5,471 nucleotides of DNA, taken from Solirubrobacterales bacterium. Its GTDB lineage: Bacteria; Actinomycetota; Thermoleophilia; Solirubrobacterales; Solirubrobacteraceae. Where the stretch lies: assembly GCA_016215085.1 (NCBI GenBank), contig JACRMD010000173.1, positions 1 through 5,471 of the forward strand, given 5' to 3'. Under the pieces are notes generated by a model. It did not search any database. It saw nothing but the letters and a program-made list of their open reading frames with translations, and was not told the origin of the DNA. This document shows, piece by piece, positions 1 to 5,471 of the stretch. The translations under genes and the position numbers were made by a program. Every line of letters begins with the position of its first letter. Positions within the stretch are counted from its first letter, which is position 1.

Positions 1-253
1 AGGTGGTCAGGTGCTCACGGCGGGCGCGGCGCCGGCGCTCGGCGCGGCGGGCGAGGTCGGCCGGCCGCTTGACCTTCGGCAGGTCCTCCTCGAGCTTGGC
101 CAGCTCGCCGCGCGTGACCGCCGTCTGCGCGGCGCCCGTGCGCTCCTCGAGCTCGTCGGCCGTGATCCGTCCGAGCCGGTAGTGCTCACCGAGGCGCTCG
201 ATGGTCGCCGTGCGCTCGTCGTCACCGGCCCGCAGCTTGGAGGAATCGGCCAC
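1..253 (-). CDS. DUF1707 domain protein, N-terminal part (gene runs off the left edge)
   Basis: This is the 5' part of a minus-strand gene: 84 codons are visible and the frame is still open at base 1. Translation from the GTG at 253-251 gives MADSSKLRAGDDERTATIER and onward. Residues about 7-59 match the DUF1707 pattern: an LRAGDDER start, then ERLGEHYRLGRITADELEER, then TRGELAKLEEDLP. A very basic stretch follows (about residues 62-80, rich in R and K). In this family that position often leads into a membrane segment or other C-terminal module, which here lies outside the window. The GTG is chosen because an in-frame TAG sits only four codons upstream (265-263) and an AGGA ribosome site (264-261) lies 7 nt before it. 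DUF1707 proteins are common in actinomycetes and their role is not settled; the domain is often joined to membrane segments. The family call is firm, but the function is unknown. Confidence 0.85.
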   Translation of the reverse strand, partial: MADSSKLRAGDDERTATIERLGEHYRLGRITADELEERTGAAQTAVTRGELAKLEEDLPKVKRPADLARRAERRRRARREHLTT

Positions 254-260
254 GCGCGAA

Positions 261-264
261 TCCT
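261..264 (-). promoter_or_regulatory. Ribosome binding site of the DUF1707 gene
   Basis: On the minus strand AGGA (within TTAGGA) lies 7 nt upstream of the GTG at 253. It decides the start, because an in-frame stop overlaps this site and there is no other start codon between the stop and the GTG. Confidence 0.6.
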
Positions 265-266
265 AA

Positions 267-342
267 GGGGCCAGGCCCCCAACACGAGCTTCATGAAGGA
301 GCCTGGCCCCCAACACGAGCTTCATGAAGGGGCCTGGCCCCC
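267..342. repeat. 31-bp tandem repeat of GC-rich palindromes (2 full units plus 14 bp)
   Basis: Units start at 267, 298 and 329, an exact 31-bp step. Each begins with a 13-bp near-perfect palindrome: GGGGCCAGGCCCC at 267-279, GGAGCCTGGCCCC at 298-310 and GGGGCCTGGCCCC at 329-341. Each full unit continues with CAACACGAG and ends in the palindrome core TTCATGAA (CTTCATGAAG at 289-298 and 320-329). The two full units differ at only two positions. The first and third GC palindromes are exact reverse complements, so the block can fold locally or as one long-range 13-bp stem. A further palindrome, CCCCCGGGGG, spans 338-347. There is no transposase and there are no variable spacers, so this is neither an IS nor a CRISPR array. 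It resembles a REP/BIME-like intergenic element. It lies directly upstream of the DUF1707 ribosome site, so it would be in that gene's leader or promoter. Confidence 0.85.
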
Positions 343-352
343 GGGGGAGGAG

Positions 353-380
353 CCGGCCCTCGCGGGGGCGCGAGGGCCGG
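353..380 (-). terminator. Strong hairpin after the MFS transporter gene, probable terminator
   Basis: CCGGCCCTCGCG (353-364) and CGCGAGGGCCGG (369-380) form a perfect 12-bp stem with a GGGG loop, starting 14 nt after the transporter stop codon on the minus strand. No T-tract follows on either strand; downstream on the minus strand reads CTCCTCCCCC. Actinobacterial terminators often lack a T-tract, so a terminator or 3'-end stabilising hairpin is the likely role. The placement fits the end of the transporter transcript. Confidence 0.55.
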
Positions 381-394
381 AGCTTGGGGTCGTC

Positions 395-1864
395 CTAGGC
401 GGCGATCGCGGCGGGGGCCGCCTCGCCGCGCTTGGCGGCCTCGACCTGCTCGCGGCTGTCGCGCGAGGAGATCAGGGTCGCGGCCAGCAGCGCGCCGAGG
501 AGCGCGAAGCCGGCGCCGACCAGGAACGCGTCCTGGAAGCCCTCGGTCAGCGCGACGGCGGGGTTGCGCTCGCCACCGGCGAGCGCGTCCTTGGTCGTGG
601 CGTTGGCGATCGCGCTGAGGACCGCGAGGCCCAGCGCGCCGCCGACCTGCTGCGAGGTGTTGATCAGGCCCGACGCCAGGCCGGCCTCGTGCGGCCGGGT
701 CCCGGTGACCGCGCCGATCGTGACCGGCACGAACGAGAAGCCCAGGCCGACCGCGGCGAGCATCGACGGGAACAGCACGTCGCCCGCGTACGAGCCGCCC
801 GGCGCGGAGACCTGCGAGAACCACAGCAGGCCCGACGCCACGAACAGCAGGCCGATGATCAGCACCGGCTTGAAGCCGAGCTTCGTCACCAGCTGCGACG
901 CCATGCCCGCCGACACGATGATCAGGCCCGCGAGCGGCAGGTACGCGAGGCCGGCCTCGAGCGGCTCGTAGCCGAGCACCTGCTGCAGGTACAGCGAGAT
1001 GAAGAAGAACATCGAGAACAGGGACATGCCCAGCAGCACGCCGACGGCGTTGGCGCCGCGCAGCGTCCGCAGCCGGAAGATCGAGAACGGCACCAGCGGC
1101 TGGGCGTTGCGGCGCTCGATGGCCACGAACGCGGCCAGCAGCGCCAGCGCGATGCCGCCGAGGACGAGCGTCTGGGTCGAGGCCCAGCCGGCGTCGTTGG
1201 CGTCGACCAGCGTGTAGACCAGCAGCGCGAGGCCGGCGGTCACCGAGACGGCGCCCCCGACGTCGAAGCTGCGCGTCAGGCCCTCGTCACGCGACTCGGC
1301 GAGCAGGCGCGGCGCGACGAGCGCGGCGGCGGCGCCGATGGGCACGTTGACGAAGAGCACCCACTCCCAGCCGGCCCACTCGGTGAGCATGCCGCCGAGC
1401 AGGACGCCGGCGGCGCCGCCCGAGCCGGCGACCGCGCCCCAGACGCCCAGCGCCTTGTTGCGCTCGGCGCCCTCGGCGAAGGTCGTGGTGACGATGCTCA
1501 GCGCGGCGGGGGAGACCAGCGCGGCGCCGAGGCCCTGCACGGCGCGGGCGGCGATCAGCCAGATGTCGCTCTGCGCGAGGCCGCCGGCGAGCGACGCGGC
1601 CGCGAAGAGCACCATGCCGCTGATGAACATGCGGCGCCGGCCCAGCAGGTCGGCGAGGCGGCCGCCCAGCAGGAGGAAGCCGCCGAAGAACAGGGTGTAG
1701 GCGTTGACGACCCACGAGAGGTCGTCCTGGGAGAAGTCCAGGTCGCGCCCGATGGACGGCAGCGCGACGTTGACGATCGACGCGTCGAGGACGATCACGA
1801 ACTGCGCGGTCGCCAGCAGGGCGAGCGCCAGCCACTTGGAGCGATGGGTGTCGGCGGGTGCCAT
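395..1864 (-). CDS. MFS drug efflux transporter, DHA2 (EmrB/QacA-like, 14-TM) type
   Basis: A 489-residue inner-membrane proton antiporter of the major facilitator superfamily, expected to export drugs or other small hydrophobic compounds. Visible motifs: LDASIVNVALPSI in TM1 (about residues 26-38), motif A GGRLADLLGRRRMF (67-80), motif B RAVQGLGAAL (107-116), antiporter motif C around GAVAGSGGAAGVLLGG (143-158) and FVNVPIG (171-177). Length and hydrophobic pattern fit the 14-helix DHA2 family rather than the 12-helix one. The C-terminal tail (about the last 28 residues) is charged and then Ala-rich, likely cytoplasmic. The frame stays open 20 codons further upstream, but those codons cover the promoter's transcribed leader and are Pro-rich, so the ATG at 1864 is chosen. 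An AGGAG lies 14 nt upstream of it, farther than usual. The gene is divergent from a TetR gene whose predicted operator sits in its promoter. The substrate cannot be read from the sequence. Confidence 0.92.
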   Translation of the reverse strand: MAPADTHRSKWLALALLATAQFVIVLDASIVNVALPSIGRDLDFSQDDLSWVVNAYTLFFGGFLLLGGRLADLLGRRRMFISGMVLFAAASLAGGLAQSDIWLIAARAVQGLGAALVSPAALSIVTTTFAEGAERNKALGVWGAVAGSGGAAGVLLGGMLTEWAGWEWVLFVNVPIGAAAALVAPRLLAESRDEGLTRSFDVGGAVSVTAGLALLVYTLVDANDAGWASTQTLVLGGIALALLAAFVAIERRNAQPLVPFSIFRLRTLRGANAVGVLLGMSLFSMFFFISLYLQQVLGYEPLEAGLAYLPLAGLIIVSAGMASQLVTKLGFKPVLIIGLLFVASGLLWFSQVSAPGGSYAGDVLFPSMLAAVGLGFSFVPVTIGAVTGTRPHEAGLASGLINTSQQVGGALGLAVLSAIANATTKDALAGGERNPAVALTEGFQDAFLVGAGFALLGALLAATLISSRDSREQVEAAKRGEAAPAAIAA

Positions 1865-1922
1865 GAGGGGGAGAGGGCTCCTACTATTCGGAGGTGGAGG
1901 TCCGGTTCCGTTTCGTGTCGGC

Positions 1923-1952
1923 AAGATACGGAACAGCCATTCCGTTTGTCAA
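1923..1952 (-). promoter_or_regulatory. Promoter of the MFS transporter gene
   Basis: On the minus strand a perfect -35 TTGACA (1952-1947) is followed by an 18-bp spacer and a -10 TATCTT (1928-1923; four of six consensus bases). This predicts a start near 1916 and a leader of about 50 nt. The stretch is clearly more AT-rich than the surrounding genes. The dyad operator occupies the spacer. Confidence 0.75.
1928..1945. promoter_or_regulatory. Dyad operator, probable TetR repressor binding site
   Basis: A perfect inverted repeat, ACGGAA (1928-1933), N6, TTCCGT (1940-1945), lies between the -35 and -10 of the transporter promoter and touches the last -10 base. A third half-site TTCCGTTT stands at 1906-1913, on the transporter side near the predicted transcription start, and could form a wider dyad with 1928-1933 (16-bp gap). 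Sites of this kind next to a divergent TetR gene are normally bound by that TetR protein, so bound repressor would block polymerase at the transporter promoter. That it binds this particular repressor is inferred from position only. Confidence 0.7.
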
Positions 1953-1968
1953 GCCGCGGCGCTACAGT
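1940..1968 (+). promoter_or_regulatory. Possible promoter of the TetR gene
   Basis: A -10-like TACAGT (1963-1968) with a 17-bp spacer from a poor -35 TTCCGT (1940-1945), which is also the right half of the operator. Transcription would start near 1975, just before the ATG at 1977, leaving a short leader with the GGAG before the ATG at 2001. The overlap would give autoregulation. The motif match is weak. Confidence 0.35.
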
Positions 1969-1987
1969 GGGTTCTGATGAGCGCTAC

Positions 1988-1991
1988 GGAG
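1988..1991 (+). promoter_or_regulatory. Ribosome binding site favouring the ATG at 2001 for the TetR gene
   Basis: GGAG with a 9-nt spacer to the ATG at 2001. The alternative ATG at 1977 has only AGTGGG (1966-1971) upstream, and would sit almost on the predicted transcription start. Confidence 0.5.
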
Positions 1992-2000
1992 CCCAGGGCC

Positions 2001-2570
2001 ATGAGGGCCGACGCCCGGCGCAACCGGGAGCGGATCCTCGACGTCGCGCGCCGGCTGCTGGCCGACAAGGGCGCCGACGTGCAGATCGACGACATCGCTC
2101 GTACGGCGGGGGTGGGGGTCGGCACCTTCTACCGCCACTTCCCGACCAAGGACGCGCTCATCGGCGAGCTGCTGGTCCGCAAGTTTCGCGACCGCGCCGA
2201 GCAGATCGACCGCTTCCGGGAGATCGAGGACCCGTGGGAGGCGTTCACCGCCTTCGTCCACGACTCCGCCGAGAAGATGGCCGCCGACGCGGCCGAGCAG
2301 AACATGTGGTGGGCCGTGACGCCCGAGGCGATGGAGTACGCGCTGGGCGACCGCAACGCGCTCTTCGAGCGCGTGCGCCAGCTCGTGGCCCGCGGCCACG
2401 AGGCCGGGGTCCTGCGCGAGGACTTCGAGGCCTCGGACTTCCCCACCATCATGTGCGGGCTAGGGGCCAACATGCAGGCCGCCCGGCAGCACGCCGAGGT
2501 GCTCGGCGACGAGCGCCACGACTGGCGCCGGCTGCTCGAGTACGTGCTCGACGGCGTCCGCGCCCGCTAG
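2001..2570 (+). CDS. TetR/AcrR-family transcriptional repressor
   Basis: A 189-residue DNA-binding repressor, probably a homodimer that releases its operator when a small ligand binds the C-terminal domain. The N-terminal TetR domain is clear: RRNRERILDVARRLLADKG (helix 1 region, about 7-24), then the helix-turn-helix IDDIARTAGVGVGTFYRHFPTK (about 29-50) with the family's typical GTFYRHF. The C-terminal part (about 60-189) is helical and fits the SbtR-like ligand-binding group, with WW at 103-104 and the EAGVLREDFEASDFP segment typical of that group. The ATG at 2001 is chosen because GGAG (1988-1991) lies 9 nt upstream and the protein then begins MRADARRNRE, a usual start for the family. An in-frame ATG at 1977 would add eight residues and has only a weak ribosome site. 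The gene is divergent from the efflux transporter, which it most likely represses, along with itself. Its stop overlaps the SDR stop. Confidence 0.93.
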   Translation: MRADARRNRERILDVARRLLADKGADVQIDDIARTAGVGVGTFYRHFPTKDALIGELLVRKFRDRAEQIDRFREIEDPWEAFTAFVHDSAEKMAADAAEQNMWWAVTPEAMEYALGDRNALFERVRQLVARGHEAGVLREDFEASDFPTIMCGLGANMQAARQHAEVLGDERHDWRRLLEYVLDGVRAR

Positions 2571-3628
2571 CCCGAGCGCACCGGCCGGTAGGCCGGGTCG
2601 GTGCAGTGCTCGCGGAAGAAGCCGACCATCGCGTCGACGTACTCCGGGAACCGGGGGCAGCGCAGCCCCGCGCCGCCGAGCACCGCGGCCGCGTTGGTGA
2701 CGTCGAAGCGCACCGGGTGGTTGAGGTAGCGCAGCGACTCGCGCGGCGTCCCGCCGTAGAACTCGCGCACCGCGCGGTACTTCAGCGAGCGGTCCAGCAC
2801 GCCGAGCGGCACCTTGATCGACGGCGTGCGGCCGTCCCACGCCTTGGCCAGCAGGCGGAAGACCTCGGCCGAGCTGATCGGCTCGGGGTCGACGAGGTGC
2901 AGGGTCCTGCCCTCCGCCTCGGGGTTGCCGATGCACGCGTCGATCGCGTCGACGACGAAGTCCACCGGGACGACGTTGAAGAGCGCGTGGTCGCTGCCGA
3001 TCTGGGGCAGCGGGCCCTTGGACGCGATGATCGTGCGCAGCATGTAGTACGGGCCGTCGAACTTCTGCGTCTCGCCCGTGCGCGAGTCGCCGACGACGAT
3101 GGCCGGGCGGTAGATCGTCGTCGGCACGTCGTCCATCGCCACGCGCACGACGACCTCGGCGGCGAACTTCGTCGACTCGTAGAAGTTCTTGAACTCCTGG
3201 CCGGCCGCCAGCTCGTCCTCGCACACGAGGCCGGAGCGCAGGCCGGCGACGTACGCGGTCGACACGTAGTGGTGGCGCTCCAGCCTGGGCGCGCGGCGGG
3301 TGAAGTCCACGACGTGCTGGGTGCCGAGGACGTTGACGCGCTCGGCGAGCTCCTGCCCGACGGCGAGGTCGTAGACCGCGGCGAGGTGGTGCACCTCGGT
3401 GACCTCGCCGGCCAGCCGGTCGTAGGTCGCGTCGTCGAGGCCGAGCCGCGGGTCGGTGATGTCGCCCGGCTGCACCTCGACGCCGGCGGGCGCCAGCGAG
3501 CGCGCGCGCTCGGCCATCCGCGGCTCGACCAGCGCCACGACGCGATCGCCGCGCGCGACGAGGCGCGGGACGAGGCGGCCGGCGAGGAAGCCGGGGAAGC
3601 CGGTGATGAGGACGGTGCGCTGCGCCAT
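2567..3628 (-). CDS. Extended SDR family NAD(P)-dependent reductase/epimerase-like protein
   Basis: A 353-residue soluble Rossmann-fold oxidoreductase. The cofactor loop is at the start: VLITGFPGFLAGRL (about 6-19), a GxxGxxA motif that fits the extended/atypical SDR group. The catalytic site shows YVSTAYVAG (Ser123/Thr124 region) and FYESTK, giving Tyr150 and Lys154 of the YxxxK motif. YRPAIVVGDSRTGE (about 173-186) is the usual extended-SDR substrate-side motif. The pattern is close to the NAD_binding_4 group (fatty acyl-CoA reductase and thioester-reductase-like domains), so a lipid-type or thioester substrate is possible, but this is inference and a sugar epimerase-like role is not excluded. 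No carrier or adenylation domain is attached. The gene starts 13 nt after the response regulator stop, with only a weak AGGG ribosome site overlapping that stop, which suggests cotranscription and coupled translation. Its stop shares CTAG with the converging TetR gene. Confidence 0.85.
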   Translation of the reverse strand: MAQRTVLITGFPGFLAGRLVPRLVARGDRVVALVEPRMAERARSLAPAGVEVQPGDITDPRLGLDDATYDRLAGEVTEVHHLAAVYDLAVGQELAERVNVLGTQHVVDFTRRAPRLERHHYVSTAYVAGLRSGLVCEDELAAGQEFKNFYESTKFAAEVVVRVAMDDVPTTIYRPAIVVGDSRTGETQKFDGPYYMLRTIIASKGPLPQIGSDHALFNVVPVDFVVDAIDACIGNPEAEGRTLHLVDPEPISSAEVFRLLAKAWDGRTPSIKVPLGVLDRSLKYRAVREFYGGTPRESLRYLNHPVRFDVTNAAAVLGGAGLRCPRFPEYVDAMVGFFREHCTDPAYRPVRSG

Positions 3629-3641
3629 GACGGCGCCGACC

Positions 3642-4289
3642 CTAGTCGACCAGCCGCCGCTCCGCGGCCCAGCGCGAGAGCTCGTGCCGGGAGGAGAGCT
3701 GGAGCTTGCGCAGCACGGCGCTGACGTGCGCCTCGACGGTCTTGACCGAGATCCCGAGCCGGAGGGCGATCTCCTTGTAGAGGTAGCCGCGCGCGATGTG
3801 GCGCAGCACCTCGCGCTCGCGAGCGGTCAGCTGGTCGAGCTCGGCGTCGGCGGGCGCGGCGGGCTCGGCGCCCGCGAACGCGTCGAGCACGAAACCGGCC
3901 AGCCGCGGCCCGAAGACCGCGTCGCCCTCCTTGACCCGGCGCACGGCGTCGGCCAGGTCCTCGCCCGAGATCGACTTCGTCACGTACCCGCGCGCGCCCG
4001 CGCGGATGACGGCGATGACGTCCTGCGGGTCGTCGCTGACCGACAGCGCGAGGCACGGCGAGCGCGAGCCGAGCTCGTGCAGCCGCCGCAGCACCTCGAC
4101 GCCGCCGCCGCCGGGCAGGTGGACGTCGAGCAGCACGACGTCGGGCTCCTGGCGCAGCACCTCCTCGATGGCGCTCGGCGCGTCGCCCGCCTCGCCCAGG
4201 ACGCGCACGCGCCCCTCGAGCTCGGCGCGGACGCCGCGGCGGAACAGGGCGTGGTCGTCGACGAGGACGACGGTCGGCAGGTCGGTCAT
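3642..4289 (-). CDS. NarL/LuxR-type two-component response regulator
   Basis: A 215-residue cytoplasmic DNA-binding regulator, partner of the histidine kinase gene just upstream. Receiver domain: acidic pocket Asp11-Asp12 (VLVDDH), phospho-acceptor Asp55 in VVLLDVHLPG, switch Ser83 in LALSVSDD, and Lys105 in GYVTKSIS. All key residues are present. A short Ala/Pro-rich linker (about 138-150) leads to a LuxR/GerE helix-turn-helix at about 151-210: LTAREREVLRHIARGYLYKE, then the recognition part GISVKTVEAHVSAVLRKLQL. The ATG at 4289 overlaps the kinase stop as ATGA and has a strong GGAGG ribosome site 7 nt upstream (4301-4297), so the start is well supported and translation is probably coupled. 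It is expected to activate or repress a small regulon after phosphorylation, possibly including its own operon and the SDR gene. The target sites are not known. Confidence 0.94.
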   Translation of the reverse strand: MTDLPTVVLVDDHALFRRGVRAELEGRVRVLGEAGDAPSAIEEVLRQEPDVVLLDVHLPGGGGVEVLRRLHELGSRSPCLALSVSDDPQDVIAVIRAGARGYVTKSISGEDLADAVRRVKEGDAVFGPRLAGFVLDAFAGAEPAAPADAELDQLTAREREVLRHIARGYLYKEIALRLGISVKTVEAHVSAVLRKLQLSSRHELSRWAAERRLVD

Positions 4290-5471
4290 CGCTGCTCCTC
4301 CAGGACGAGCTCGATCTCGGTGCCCGCGCCGGGCGCGCTGTGCACCTGCGCGCGCCCGCCGTGGCGCGCCATGCGGCCGATGATCGACTCGCGCACGCCG
4401 CGGCGGTCGGCGGGGATGGCGGCGGGGTCGAAGCCGGCGCCGCGGTCGCGGACGAACACCTCGGTGCGGCCGTCCTCGACCTCGGCGTACACGGTCACCG
4501 GGCCGCCGGCGTGGCGGACCGCGTTGCCGATGGCCTCGCGCGCGGCGGCGACCAGCGCGCGCGACGCGTCGTCGAGCTCGCGGTCGCCGACGGTCACGAC
4601 CTCGACCTCGGCGCCGTGCTCGAGCTCGGCCTCGGCGGCGGCGGCGCGCAGCGCGTCGGCCAGCCGCTCGTCGGGCCGCGCCTCGGGCGCGCCCGACAGC
4701 CAGGCGCGCAGCTCGCGCTCCTGGCGGCGGGCGAGCGCGGCGACCGCCTTGGGGTCCTCGGCGCGCTTCTGCACGAGCGCGAGCGTCTGCAGGACCGAGT
4801 CGTGGAGGTGGGCGGCGACCTCGGCGCGCTCCTGCGAGCGGATGCGCTCGGCGCGCTCGGCGTCGAGCCCGCGGACCAGCCGCCACCAGAACGGCGCGGA
4901 GACCAGCGCGATCGCCGCGGCGGTGACCAGCACGCCGAGCACGGCGTCGCGCGCGCCGGTCAGGGCGCCGGAGGTCTGCAGGATGAGCAGCGCGGCGCCG
5001 ACGATCAGCGCGATGCCGAACCCGCCGCGGTAGACGCCGCGCAGGCCGTGGACGGTGGCCTTGACCTCCTCGCCCCGGTCGCGCGGGCGCTCGGGCGCCG
5101 GCGGGGCGGAGGGCTTCAGCGTCGCCTGCCGCCAGACCAGGGCGGCGCCCGACAGGGCCAGGACGACCGGCCAGATGACGGCGTCGCTCCACCAGAAGCC
5201 CAGCTCGCGGGCGGTGAGCAGCAGCGCGAGCGCGAGGCACCCGACGCCGGCGGCGACCTGCCAGCTGCCGGGCCGGCCGCGCAGGCGGGCGCCCAGGGAC
5301 GGCGCGCCGTCGCCCGCCGGGAGCGCCGCCCAGAGCACGAGGTACAGCGGGACGCCTAGGCCACCGGCGACCGTGATGACGATGAACGCGACGCGCAGCA
5401 GCAGCGGGTCGACGCCCAGCGACGAGGCCAGCCCGGCGCAGACGCCGCCGAGGACCCCGTGGGCGGGGTCC
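4286..5471 (-). CDS. PspC-domain sensor histidine kinase (5' end beyond the right edge)
   Basis: A membrane sensor kinase: 394 residues are visible, and the frame is open at the right edge. The first visible residues read DPAHGVLGGVCAGLASSLGV and continue through DPLLLRVAFIVITVAGGLG to YLVLWAALP. This is a PspC domain, which normally sits at the extreme N-terminus, so probably only a few residues are missing. A GTG at 5338 could be read as a start, but it lies inside this domain and is rejected. Four more hydrophobic segments follow (visible residues about 71-86, 98-113, 151-168 and 176-195). The dimerisation/phosphotransfer helix carries AEVAAHLHDSVLQTLALVQ, with the phospho-accepting His at visible residue 223 (codon 4804-4802). 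The ATPase domain shows the N box AAREAIGNAVRHAG, then RDRGAGFDP, GVRESIIGRMARHGG and SAPGAGTEIEL. All key residues look intact. The gene overlaps the regulator by ATGA. PspC suggests envelope or membrane-stress sensing, but the signal is unknown. Confidence 0.93.
   Translation of the reverse strand, partial: DPAHGVLGGVCAGLASSLGVDPLLLRVAFIVITVAGGLGVPLYLVLWAALPAGDGAPSLGARLRGRPGSWQVAAGVGCLALALLLTARELGFWWSDAVIWPVVLALSGAALVWRQATLKPSAPPAPERPRDRGEEVKATVHGLRGVYRGGFGIALIVGAALLILQTSGALTGARDAVLGVLVTAAAIALVSAPFWWRLVRGLDAERAERIRSQERAEVAAHLHDSVLQTLALVQKRAEDPKAVAALARRQERELRAWLSGAPEARPDERLADALRAAAAEAELEHGAEVEVVTVGDRELDDASRALVAAAREAIGNAVRHAGGPVTVYAEVEDGRTEVFVRDRGAGFDPAAIPADRRGVRESIIGRMARHGGRAQVHSAPGAGTEIELVLEEQR
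4297..4301 (-). promoter_or_regulatory. Ribosome binding site of the response regulator
   Basis: GGAGG, in GGAGGAGC on the minus strand, 7 nt before the ATG at 4289 and lying inside the last codons of the kinase gene. It is the strongest ribosome site in the window and fixes the start at the ATGA overlap. Confidence 0.75.

Noticed and set aside
7..294. A 95-codon minus-strand frame starting at the ATG in the repeat (MKLVLGAWP...)
   Set aside because: It is a frame-shifted shadow of the DUF1707 gene with a Ser/Arg-rich product. The other frame matches a known domain and has a ribosome site.
289..329. Repeated short peptide encoded from the ATG in each repeat unit
   Set aside because: CATG puts an ATG on both strands of each unit, but a 31-bp period is not a multiple of three, so the reading frame is not kept from unit to unit, and no ribosome site is present.
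267..342. CRISPR array
   Set aside because: The repeat units are contiguous and nearly identical, with no variable spacers, there are only two full copies, and no cas gene is nearby.
1946..1968. TTGTCA (1946-1951) and TACAGT (1963-1968) as a plus-strand promoter for the TetR gene
   Set aside because: The spacer is only 11 bp, too short for a sigma-70-type promoter. The weaker -35 at 1940-1945 has the right distance.
11..3724. A 1237-codon open frame on the plus strand
   Set aside because: It runs antisense through the DUF1707, transporter and SDR genes and out of frame through the TetR gene. Its product is a low-complexity Arg/Ala/Gly/Glu-rich string with no domain. Long open antisense frames are expected from the codon bias of very GC-rich genes.
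2782..4056. Minus-strand open frame of 424 codons spanning the SDR and regulator genes
   Set aside because: It is out of frame with both real genes, and its product is Arg/Ser/Ala-rich without domains, as expected for a codon-bias shadow.
4340..5359. Plus-strand open frame of 339 codons opposite the kinase gene
   Set aside because: It is antisense to a gene with clear kinase motifs, and its product is repetitive and Gly/Ala/Arg-rich with no recognisable domain.

Overview
The window is very GC-rich DNA with tightly packed genes and strong third-position G/C bias. A DUF1707 protein and a PspC-domain sensor kinase of the actinobacterial type both point to an actinomycete-like bacterium (Actinomycetota). 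The GGGGCC-type intergenic palindromes could fit the Thermoleophilia/Solirubrobacterales side of that phylum, but this is a guess and the genus cannot be named from the sequence. Six protein genes are supported, two of them cut by the window edges. No RNA gene, insertion sequence, CRISPR array or phage gene was seen.

Left part (1-1864): the start of a DUF1707 gene runs off the left edge on the minus strand. It is followed by a short intergenic stretch (254-394) that holds a 31-bp tandem repeat of GC-rich palindromes and a separate 12-bp-stem hairpin. Next comes a minus-strand 14-TM-type (DHA2/EmrB-QacA-like) drug efflux transporter of the major facilitator superfamily.

Middle (1865-2570): a divergent control region separates the transporter from a plus-strand TetR-family repressor. 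The transporter promoter has a consensus -35 (TTGACA), an 18-bp spacer and a -10 (TATCTT). A perfect dyad ACGGAA-N6-TTCCGT fills the spacer, which is the classic layout for a local TetR repressor that shuts off an efflux pump and probably itself.

Right part (2567-5471): three minus-strand genes read in the order PspC-domain sensor histidine kinase, NarL/LuxR-type response regulator, NAD(P)-binding extended SDR/reductase. The kinase and regulator overlap by ATGA and the SDR starts 13 nt after the regulator, so they look like one operon. The SDR gene converges on the TetR gene, and their stop codons share a single CTAG.

Overall this is a fairly ordinary accessory/regulatory region: an inducible efflux module beside a probable envelope-sensing two-component system with a linked reductase. 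The most unusual piece is the phased palindromic repeat in front of the DUF1707 gene. I found no convincing evidence of a wholly new system.
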